DNA of 64,000 nucleotides from Cronobacter turicensis z3032. Its GTDB lineage: Bacteria; Pseudomonadota; Gammaproteobacteria; Enterobacterales; Enterobacteriaceae. Location of the stretch: assembly GCA_000027065.2 (NCBI GenBank), contig FN543093.2, forward strand, positions 3,724,074 through 3,788,073, written 5' to 3'. How positions within the stretch are numbered: the stretch's first letter is position 1; each line of letters opens with the position of its first letter. Under the pieces are notes generated by a model, which was not told the DNA's origin, did no database searches, and saw only the letters and a list, made by a program, of their open reading frames with translations. Both the position numbers and the translations under genes were made by a program. Positions 1 through 7,159 of the stretch are shown here, piece by piece.

Positions 1-310
1 ACCAGTGAAAATAAAAATCATCACCAAAACTGTCAGCGATTACTCCTTTCAATTTTTTAGCTAAGGCTGCGTTGTAATTTTTATCTTTATTAGGATCATC
101 AATATATCCCCACTTTAATTTCGCACCGAACTCATTGTGGTACAGTTGCCAGGCTTCAGCAATTCTGGCCCGGTTTTCTTTGGTATATCCTTTATCCAGG
201 TAAAACCATGCCACTAAACCCACCTGTAAGGCGTTATGATGTTCCGGGTCATCCTCCGCACCGTAAGTAAAATCGTATTCGGCCTGCTTAAATTTCTCAA
301 AAAAATCCAT
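1..310 (-). CDS. Unknown protein, 3' part outside window
   Basis: The reading frame starts with ATG at 310 and stays open to the left edge, giving 103 residues that begin MDFFEKFKQAEYDF. An AGGAGCG ribosome binding site lies just upstream. The visible part is acidic, rich in aromatic residues, and has no signal peptide or membrane segment. I do not recognise the family. It is the last visible gene of a leftward series of T6SS-type genes, directly after a frameshifted remnant, and the DNA is AT-rich compared with the rest of the window. By position it could be an orphan immunity gene kept after its toxin decayed, but that is inference. That the frame is a real gene is likely; its function is unknown. 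Confidence 0.6.
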   Translation of the reverse strand, partial: MDFFEKFKQAEYDFTYGAEDDPEHHNALQVGLVAWFYLDKGYTKENRARIAEAWQLYHNEFGAKLKWGYIDDPNKDKNYNAALAKKLKGVIADSFGDDFYFHW

Positions 311-321
311 TTATCCGCTCC

Positions 322-738
322 TTAATCGGGCCAGTAAACAAAATCCTGAGCTTGCTTCAGGGTAAATGTATTTGATGGCTGTTCTTCAGGTTCAGCCGCC
401 GTCGCCATGCCGAGGCCGCCTGCTGGCAGCAAAAAAGTAGTTGCCGTTCTGGTATACCGCACCGCAGTCCCGGCAATCATGCCCGTCAGGCTTTCTCCCG
501 TCGCTACAGCTACAGCGGCAGCTCCCACGCCTGCCGTGGCGGGTATAACAACCATTTGCCCCCCAGCAATGCCCCGAGAAACCCGGGGGCTCGCTCCCGC
601 TCCTGCACCTGCCAGGCGATGACCCTGGCATCTTGCTGTGGTTTTAAGATATTGACCTCCATGCCCGCAGGGGGCACCCAGTAGTCGCCGGCAAGCTGGT
701 AGAAATGGTGTTGTACCTGGCGAAACTCCTCGTGCCAT
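322..738 (-). pseudogene. Frameshifted remnant of an unknown T6SS-linked protein
   Basis: No single frame gives a convincing protein here, but two frames joined do. Reading leftwards from about 730, one frame carries a normal-looking stretch (HEEFRQVQHHFYQLAGDYWV and onward). At the run of six C on the plus strand (559-564) the protein-like reading moves to another frame, which continues with MVVIPATAGVGAAAVAVATG and ends at 322 with a plausible charged tail (FTLKQAQDFVYWPD). A one-base change in that homopolymer would join them into about 135 residues with a glycine/alanine-rich hydrophobic centre. The piece is fused at its 5' side to a copy of the vgrG tail, so its original start is gone. 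I do not recognise the family. A sequencing error in the homopolymer is possible. Confidence 0.5.
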
Positions 739-806
739 ATTCGATTTTCAGGTAGCTGCCGCCGCCGATAAGCGTGATGCGCTTATTGCCGACAAAGGAA
801 ATATCG
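731..806 (-). pseudogene. Duplicated vgrG 3'-end fragment
   Basis: These 76 bases repeat the 3' region of the intact vgrG at 3537-3627. They encode the same run, GNKRITLIGGGSYLKIEYGT against GKKRITLIGGGSYLKIEQGK in VgrG. Two substitutions are visible, and 15 bases are missing. The gap falls exactly between two ATTTTC direct repeats present in the intact copy, so it fits a slippage deletion that keeps the frame. The fragment has no start and is followed by unrelated sequence. It is best read as the scar of an earlier vgrG-effector junction. Confidence 0.8.
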
Positions 807-880
807 AGACCAGCATTTTTAGTACAATGCTTTTATTTTTAGTTTTGTTTAAATAAAATGCTTACATATTAAAATTAACC

Positions 881-1372
881 TTAGCCACCATACTTGATGA
901 AATGAATATAAATATTTTTATCACCAACAACTCCTACCTTCTCGTCATCCTCCGTAGACGTCCTTAGCTGGATAACAAAAATTTGGCTCTCTTTAGGCAA
1001 ACACTGGTCATTATTTAATTTACCTTTTAAACAATAATAGTCATCCCCCATCCAATAATCCAATTCACTTTTATCATAGGGTGTCCTCAATTTATTATCT
1101 ATAAAAAGTATGCTGTCGCAGTAATTATTGAGAGGAGCCCAATCATTAATAATACCTTCACTAAAACGTAACCACATTCTTTTTAAAGAAATTCTCGACA
1201 AAGGCGCATTGTCAACTACTACCACCGTGGACTTACAAGTTTCCCCCCAGATGTCATTATATTGACTTTGCTGGTAGATGTTGCTTACCCCCCCTTGCCT
1301 TAGATAAAAAACATAGAACACATAAAAGGCGCATGTTACTATGAAAACAGACACCAAATTTAATTTCCTCAT
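881..1372 (-). CDS. Probable T6SS immunity protein, membrane-anchored (DUF943-like?)
   Basis: This is a 163-residue protein with an N-terminal hydrophobic helix (about residues 5-24, VSVFIVTCAFYVFYVFYL) after a short basic start, so it should be anchored in the inner membrane with its body in the periplasm. The ATG at 1372 follows the stop codon of the preceding gene by one base, which implies translational coupling. A longer frame reaches further upstream but lies inside the effector gene, so the internal start was chosen. The C-terminal part has spaced cysteines (YYCLKGKLNNDQCL), reminiscent of enterobacterial DUF943 proteins, which I recall occurring beside DUF3289 genes. The role as immunity partner is inferred from the position directly after the effector and the periplasmic topology. 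The family assignment is tentative. Confidence 0.6.
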   Translation of the reverse strand: MRKLNLVSVFIVTCAFYVFYVFYLRQGGVSNIYQQSQYNDIWGETCKSTVVVVDNAPLSRISLKRMWLRFSEGIINDWAPLNNYCDSILFIDNKLRTPYDKSELDYWMGDDYYCLKGKLNNDQCLPKESQIFVIQLRTSTEDDEKVGVVGDKNIYIHFIKYGG

Positions 1373-1373
1373 G

Positions 1374-3392
1374 CTAGTTCCCTTCAACCCAAACGCTAAA
1401 ATTCGCCTCATTAATAAATGGCTTGAAGCCATAGTGCTGGTAACGTTGCAAGATAAACCATGAGCAAAACCAAGGTATAACTTCAAACCCTTTACCATTC
1501 ATATCTGCTATATCAAGGCCAAAATGATCCTGAATGCAAAATGACAGTCGTGCTTTGAAAGTTACGCGATTTGGCATATCAACGTTAGCATCAAAAACAT
1601 CTAGTTCATCAATGTATATGTTTGTTGAATATGTATCATGAATAGTGATGCCGAGTCCATTAACCCAATCGTAATCATCAAATTTTGGAAGCTTTATTCG
1701 GCTCCCTATGTCGTTAGTCAAACTCTTCAGATCCAACCTGGATAATGATTTAAAATTATTTTCATTTAATCTGTTACTGATCTGGTTTTTAATTTCATCA
1801 ACGCATAGCTTAGTGGTCTTATGCTCTAAAAAAGCTTTATTAAGAAGCTCATGCTTCAATATCCCGCCTTCATTCCGTCTAAATTTTTCAAGCATAATTC
1901 TAATCAACGGAGAATATTCCCCCCAAGCAGTCCATTCAGCCATATCGTCCATTGTGGCGAAATGCTCTTCCAATGTTTTTTCAAATTTAAAGAAAGTCTT
2001 CTTAAGCTCCTTACCAGAAATATTGATCTTGTTTACCTTTCCCTGCTCAAGGATCTGCTCTTTGGTTAAATCACCGTGTCGCATATCATCAACCGTGAAA
2101 TCATTCATTTTTTTATGCTTAATACTATTAGCACTGGAATAGATGAGCCGGCGCTCTGCTTTCTGTAGTTGAATAATCAGGCCTCGGGGATCGAAATGCC
2201 AGACCTGGCCAGTTAACTCGCTCTGAATACTAGCTGGCAGTTTTTCAAAAAAAGATAACGCCTTCACATATTCCTTTAGGGCCGTGTAACTATTATCATT
2301 CATGGGTTCAGAGAGCGACGTATTTGGCTTTTTTAACCATGAAAATCGTGCATCAAATGATGAAAAGTCCCACTCCAGGGGAAATTTACAAATAAACCGG
2401 GTGAAATTCGTATACCGTTTCTCCCGAGCTTCTTTTACTATTTTTGAATTGCATTGGCTGTCTGGGGTTAAATCATCGTCTACAAGAATCCATCCGGCCC
2501 AGTCCGGGAAATCAGCATCTGTCCAGGTCTTAATTTTAGGTGAGGATACATCCACCCATCCCTCGCCGCCAGGGTAAATCACCTTAACCCACTCACTGTA
2601 TATTTCATATCCTCTGATGACCGGTGTAGGCTCGCAAATATAGTCCACAGCTATCGCCGTTTCTCCCACTAATTCGTAACTTTCATCAACCTTACGCATC
2701 GTCCGTGTTTTCGAGCCTTCATGGACAATATAGAGATCTATGGAGGTGTGACAAAATGGGAAGAGTGATAATTCATAAGGCGAGTTTCCATTATATACAG
2801 GCGTTGCCACAGGAAAATAAAAGTAGCGATTACCGTAGCGAGATGCCACTCTACTCGAAGCACTAATGTCCAGATAGCCGCGGTCACGACCACAAATTAC
2901 CTTCAACATTTCAGCAGAGCAGCATATCTGAAAATGGTAAGCGTTACGTCCACCAACCATACCTGTAGTGCCAATAATCTGCCCCCGTCTGACGTTAATA
3001 CCAGACTTGCTCAGAATTTCGGGGCGCACCTGTTTCATATGCATTGTGAGTGAATAAAACACGCAGGTTTCCGGAATTTCACCAATCAGCATTTCATGGC
3101 GGATAAGCACACAACCGTTATCCGTAGCACCCTCATAGTTGAGAGGTTTCGTGCCTCGTTGCTCTAATGAAGCCGGATAGGTTGCCCAGACAACCACACC
3201 ATCAGCAACCGCCCTCAGCGGGTTAGCGAACACGCCTGAATCAGTATGAGGAATGTGAATTCCGCCATGCCATGACTCAACGCCATTTACAGGGAAACCC
3301 CGAGCCGGGTCGACAGGCATAGTGCGCATAACCCAGGAGGCATAATCTTCATCATCCTTACGGGGAAATAAAATTGGCGGTGAAATATGCAT
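1374..3392 (-). CDS. T6SS effector: M23-like domain + DUF3289
   Basis: The 672-residue product starts 15 bases after the vgrG stop, the usual place for VgrG cargo. Residues about 35-165 resemble an M23/LytM endopeptidase: WHGGIH at 41-46, YSLTMH ending at H118, and YHFQI at 152-156. Classical M23 enzymes have H-x3-D and H-x-H; here the aspartate is replaced by H46 and the second histidine of the last motif by Q155, so zinc binding may differ or be lost. Residues about 215-275 look like an SH3-type wall-binding module (EWVKVIYPGGEGWVDV). The C-terminal part, about 400-672, matches the DUF3289 pattern (DYDWVNGLGITIHDT from 573, then QDHFGLD and FILQRYQHYGFKPF). No signal peptide is present, as expected for T6SS cargo. 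The DNA is AT-rich. The toxic activity is not established; attack on peptidoglycan is the simplest inference for the N-terminal part. Confidence 0.75.
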   Translation of the reverse strand: MHISPPILFPRKDDEDYASWVMRTMPVDPARGFPVNGVESWHGGIHIPHTDSGVFANPLRAVADGVVVWATYPASLEQRGTKPLNYEGATDNGCVLIRHEMLIGEIPETCVFYSLTMHMKQVRPEILSKSGINVRRGQIIGTTGMVGGRNAYHFQICCSAEMLKVICGRDRGYLDISASSRVASRYGNRYFYFPVATPVYNGNSPYELSLFPFCHTSIDLYIVHEGSKTRTMRKVDESYELVGETAIAVDYICEPTPVIRGYEIYSEWVKVIYPGGEGWVDVSSPKIKTWTDADFPDWAGWILVDDDLTPDSQCNSKIVKEAREKRYTNFTRFICKFPLEWDFSSFDARFSWLKKPNTSLSEPMNDNSYTALKEYVKALSFFEKLPASIQSELTGQVWHFDPRGLIIQLQKAERRLIYSSANSIKHKKMNDFTVDDMRHGDLTKEQILEQGKVNKINISGKELKKTFFKFEKTLEEHFATMDDMAEWTAWGEYSPLIRIMLEKFRRNEGGILKHELLNKAFLEHKTTKLCVDEIKNQISNRLNENNFKSLSRLDLKSLTNDIGSRIKLPKFDDYDWVNGLGITIHDTYSTNIYIDELDVFDANVDMPNRVTFKARLSFCIQDHFGLDIADMNGKGFEVIPWFCSWFILQRYQHYGFKPFINEANFSVWVEGN

Positions 3393-3407
3393 TAGCGAAC
3401 TCCTTGC

Positions 3408-5699
3408 TTATGAAAATAAAAATGCGTTGAGTGGCACAGGCATTTCCTCAACGCTATTGTGTGAAGGCAAATCAACGGCCATCGCAGTAGCCGCCCCCAC
3501 ATACGTTCGCGGCACCCTGCGCAGATACACCGCGGTCGTGCCATATTCGATTTTCCCTTGTTCTATTTTCAGGTAGCTGCCGCCGCCGATAAGCGTGATG
3601 CGCTTCTTGCCGGCAAAGGAAATATCGCGGGTGGAGGTCATCGTCAGCGTCTTCTGGGCCGCCAGGCTCATCCTGCCGTTCTGTGCCTGCATCTCGACGG
3701 GTCCCTCGCTGGATTTCAGGCTCAGCGGGCCGGTGTGGGCAAACAGGCCGAGTTTGTCTCCCGTCAGCGCTGTCATGTTCCCCATCACGCCGACACTGAT
3801 ATCGCCCCCGGCATTGATGGCCACGTTTTTCGCGGCGGCAAGCTGCATATGCTCACCGCTGGTAAACGCCACGCCTTGCGGGCCATGGGCATGAATCATC
3901 TGGTTAAGCGGCTTGAGGCGCTCGTTAAACATGACGGTCTGGCTGGCGATATCCGCCTGTAATGCCTGCGCCTGCTCTGCGGCGCGACCAAGCTCTTCAA
4001 TCTGTTGCAGACAAAGCGTGATCTCTTTCAGGGCCGTTTCCATGTCCAGCACTTCGCCTGCGGCTCTGGCCTGCCCTTCGGCGGTGATGAACAGCCCTTT
4101 CGCCACGCGAATGACGCCATACTCATCGGTACGCAGCTCAAAGCCCGCGCCCCGCGGTTTTCCCTGCGCGTCGACGACATGCCCCTCATTAAGCTGTGAC
4201 GCGCCATAAGGCGTGGTCAGCGCGATATGCTCTTCGCCGCGCCGGTCTTCCATGCGTAGCTCGTTGTCGCCTGCGGTACGCAGAATGTTCTGGCTACGGT
4301 TGTCGCGATTCACCACATCCGCATGTTCAGAATCGTGCAGCGCATGGGCGATGTAGGGCTGATCGATATCGCCATGACGCCAGGCGATCGCGACCTCCGT
4401 ACCGTCGATAAGCGGCATATGCCAGCCTGCGTCCTCGGCGGTATAAGGCTTCGCCATTCTCAACCACGCGTAGCCAAAACCTGGATCGCTGTCGCTGCGG
4501 TCAACATCAAGCCTGACCCGGTAACGACCATACTCATCAAGATGAGCGTAGATATCGTGTTTTTCCCGACTTTCCACATGGGCGGGCAGCGTTCCGTGAA
4601 TTTCAGGGCGCGGCGGGCAATCCGGGCGAAAGCCGTAACGCTCAGTGTACGGTTGCCCCCACACCGAAACATGCAGCCGGGAGTCACGCGCGCCCCGGTA
4701 TGTCAGCAGGGTCATCAGCACGCCATTTTTCAGCGCGGTGATGACATCACCCAGGGGTTCCAGCACCTGGCCGGGCGCCAGATGTGGCGCGTTGCTGAAA
4801 AGATGCAGGCGGGTTGATTTGTTCAGTTCACGCTCATGGTCAATGCGCGCATAAAATGCGCCGCTCTCCGTCGCGGGTTCAGGATCGTGCTCGTCCCCCT
4901 CTTCGGGATAGATGTCGCCATAGCGGTAATGCTCGCCTGTCGTCACCGCCTCACTGCGCACAGCAACCTGCGCCTGCATGGGCGATGTGGCGCTACGGTA
5001 GTTATAACGGTTCACATGAGCCAGCCCTGATACGACGGTGTGCCAGGTACGCACGCCCCAGACGCTTTCTTCCGCCGACAGCCCGGACGGCTCCCGGTAA
5101 GGCAACCGGATATCGAATTCATACTGAAGTTGCGTGTCGCCAAAAATCACCACATCGAGTTCTGTCGCGTCGTTCATGACAAAGCGAAACCAGATGCCCA
5201 CTTCGGCCAGGATCCGCTGAATAAATTCAAGGTCGGTTTCCCGCCACTGGGTAATGATGTCGCGGCACGGATATTCGCGAGAAAGCCGAAACGCAAAATC
5301 CGGCCCTTCCAGGCCATGCGCCCGCAGTACCTGTTCGACGACTTCAGGCACGGATTGATTCTGAAATATGGCGCAGCGACGGGTGCGGGAGAGTAAAGCG
5401 AGACGGGATTGCAGCGTGACCGCATAATGAGACTGGTCAGCGTTTGTCGAAAGCCACTCAAAACGGGTAATGACACCGTAAATAGTTTTTCGCCCATTCA
5501 TATCAAAACGGGCATATTTCATCAGAACATCTTTACGCTGAACGGTCTGCGGCGCGGTAAATTCAATTCGCCATGAGAAGGCTTCACTCAGCCCCTCTCG
5601 CCCTTTGAATATCAGCACATCAGGTTTTATCGGGCAGTCATTAATATCAAGATGGTAGAGCGATAAAGAAAGAGCGCTGGTGATTGCTGTATGTTCCAT
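3408..5699 (-). CDS. vgrG: Type VI secretion system tip protein VgrG
   Basis: This 763-residue protein forms the trimeric spike on the T6SS tube and carries effectors to the target cell. The N-terminal two thirds follow the phage gp27/gp5-like layout: a FKGREGLSEAFSWRIEF segment near residue 31, then RTRRCAIFQNQSVPEVVEQV, YPCRDIITQWRETDLEFIQR and the gp5-like region ending FGYAWLRMAKPY. The C-terminal part is the repetitive needle (DUF2345-type), with GEHMQLAAAKNVAINAGGDI and GPVEMQAQNGRMSLAAQKTL, ending in a short tail after GGGSYLKIEQGKIEYGT. Its length is normal for an enterobacterial VgrG without a large C-terminal toxin. No other T6SS structural gene is in view, so this is either an orphan vgrG island or the edge of a larger cluster to the left. 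The effector and immunity genes follow in the same direction. Confidence 0.95.
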   Translation of the reverse strand: MEHTAITSALSLSLYHLDINDCPIKPDVLIFKGREGLSEAFSWRIEFTAPQTVQRKDVLMKYARFDMNGRKTIYGVITRFEWLSTNADQSHYAVTLQSRLALLSRTRRCAIFQNQSVPEVVEQVLRAHGLEGPDFAFRLSREYPCRDIITQWRETDLEFIQRILAEVGIWFRFVMNDATELDVVIFGDTQLQYEFDIRLPYREPSGLSAEESVWGVRTWHTVVSGLAHVNRYNYRSATSPMQAQVAVRSEAVTTGEHYRYGDIYPEEGDEHDPEPATESGAFYARIDHERELNKSTRLHLFSNAPHLAPGQVLEPLGDVITALKNGVLMTLLTYRGARDSRLHVSVWGQPYTERYGFRPDCPPRPEIHGTLPAHVESREKHDIYAHLDEYGRYRVRLDVDRSDSDPGFGYAWLRMAKPYTAEDAGWHMPLIDGTEVAIAWRHGDIDQPYIAHALHDSEHADVVNRDNRSQNILRTAGDNELRMEDRRGEEHIALTTPYGASQLNEGHVVDAQGKPRGAGFELRTDEYGVIRVAKGLFITAEGQARAAGEVLDMETALKEITLCLQQIEELGRAAEQAQALQADIASQTVMFNERLKPLNQMIHAHGPQGVAFTSGEHMQLAAAKNVAINAGGDISVGVMGNMTALTGDKLGLFAHTGPLSLKSSEGPVEMQAQNGRMSLAAQKTLTMTSTRDISFAGKKRITLIGGGSYLKIEQGKIEYGTTAVYLRRVPRTYVGAATAMAVDLPSHNSVEEMPVPLNAFLFS

Positions 5700-6122
5700 T
5701 CGCTTACATGTCCCTGTAATAATTACGCTTGCGGCGTTACCCCCCTCAAAAACATAAAAATTATTCTGTTTAAATTACGTCATAAAAACAAGCCACTCGC
5801 CGCTAACACGCGTTATCACAGCAGCCACTTTCGGAAAAGGACACAGATGAAAAGGAGTATAATTTGAATTTTAATACGCTATTGCGGCGATGTTTTGATA
5901 AAAGGATTAAGTCGGTACTTTCCTGCCACCATCATAAAAAACAGTCAGATGTTTTTATATATTAATAAATTTATTTTATTGTTTCTGTCATTTAAAAATA
6001 GGATTTTCCGGTCAGGTGATGACGACAGCGCTACGCGCCTCACCCCCCTCTGTTTTACGCTAACCGTAACGGTGAATGAAGCGAGCGCTACGACCTCACC
6101 CCTCACCCGTGTTATCTCTTAC
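5700..6122. other. Gene-free, AT-rich stretch between vgrG and a hydrolase gene
   Basis: About 420 bases lie upstream of vgrG and downstream of the convergently placed hydrolase gene. The stretch is AT-rich from 5740 to 6000. A TATAAT hexamer sits at 5858-5863 on the plus strand without a good -35 element and without a gene behind it. It should hold the vgrG promoter on the minus strand, but I could not pick a convincing one. An open frame on the plus strand was judged not to be a gene. Confidence 0.5.
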
Positions 6123-6962
6123 TCACCGGCAAACCGGCGCGCTCAACAGTAAACCTGGCCATAACGCGGCCCAGTCGGAGCCATGATCCATGCCCGGCAC
6201 CACTTCAACCTGCGCGCAGCGCTCGCCCACGGCGTTTTGAAAACGCCTGGCGACGGCGGGCGGCACCGTGCTGTCATCCGCGCCGCTGAAATGCATTTGC
6301 GGCAGGTTTGCAAGTTTCACAGCCACGTCTGCCGCGCTTTGCGCATCCGGCATCGCGGAAACGCGGTGCAGCGCATTGACGTAAGCGACATCGAGGTTCC
6401 CCGCCACCGTGCGCAGCGAAACCACGTCCGTGCGCCGCGCCGCAAGCAGCGCGGCAATGTTCCCGCCCCCGGAATAACCCACCAGTTCAATGCGGGCCTG
6501 CGGGTAGCGCTGCACAACCTGACTTACGACTTTATCCGTGGCTTCAACGACGTTTGATGAGAAGCGTTTATCAGTCCAGAGATGAACGTTACAGGCGGAC
6601 GGTAACGGCGGCCCGATAAACTGGCACGGTCGCGCCAGGTACAAAATGTTACCGGACGGGTCGGCCGCCGCCAGCGTCAGGCCAAGAGGGTTATGCGGCG
6701 TCGGGTCATCAGAGGGGCGCGTGCGGCTCACCCAGGCAAAGCCATCTCCCTCGATGTAGACCCGCAGGCGCGTAACAGGCGGCGTGATACGCTGCCAGGT
6801 AAGAAGAGGTATTCCGTTCGCGGATATCTCCTCACGAATGAAACCACGATTTTTTGCGAGCTCGCTCGCACTTTCACGATAATCCCGGCTGGCGCATCCC
6901 GCGAACAATAAAGCCATACCAATCAATAATACACGCGTAAAAGACAGGTTTTTTTTCGCCAT
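6123..6962 (-). CDS. Lipoprotein with alpha/beta-hydrolase fold
   Basis: The 279-residue precursor has a lipoprotein signal (residues 1-22, ending LLFAGC), so C23 should be lipidated. The mature part shows a nucleophile elbow VGYSGGG with S164, an acidic candidate at D229/D230 (SGADDSTVPP) and a histidine at H260 (GMDHGSDW) in the right order for a serine-hydrolase triad. An N-terminal core strand, RLRVYIEGDGF, fits an oxyanion-hole region. The substrate cannot be read from the sequence; an esterase or lipase role at the envelope is the general expectation. It stands alone, read away from the autotransporter gene upstream, and could share a divergent promoter region (6963-7159) with it. Confidence 0.75.
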   Translation of the reverse strand: MAKKNLSFTRVLLIGMALLFAGCASRDYRESASELAKNRGFIREEISANGIPLLTWQRITPPVTRLRVYIEGDGFAWVSRTRPSDDPTPHNPLGLTLAAADPSGNILYLARPCQFIGPPLPSACNVHLWTDKRFSSNVVEATDKVVSQVVQRYPQARIELVGYSGGGNIAALLAARRTDVVSLRTVAGNLDVAYVNALHRVSAMPDAQSAADVAVKLANLPQMHFSGADDSTVPPAVARRFQNAVGERCAQVEVVPGMDHGSDWAALWPGLLLSAPVCR

Positions 6963-7159
6963 TTTTCTTATCCGCCAGAATTATATTTAACCGAAACTCT
7001 AAAGTTCCTTATTGGGTGCGCCGAAAATAGTTAAGCCTCGCTTATCGTTTTCTTTGCCAGCAAATGTGTATCGCGCAACGGAATGTAAGCAGACAAATCG
7101 GAACGTAACACATAACGGCTCTTTCCCTTAACCTTAAGCGCGACATCGCACGGTACATC

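Noticed and set aside
5895..6152. Open frame of 85 codons on the plus strand in the vgrG upstream gap
   Set aside because: It has one hydrophobic stretch but no good start site, and its end overlaps the hydrolase gene on the other strand. The TATAAT at 5858 lacks a -35 partner.
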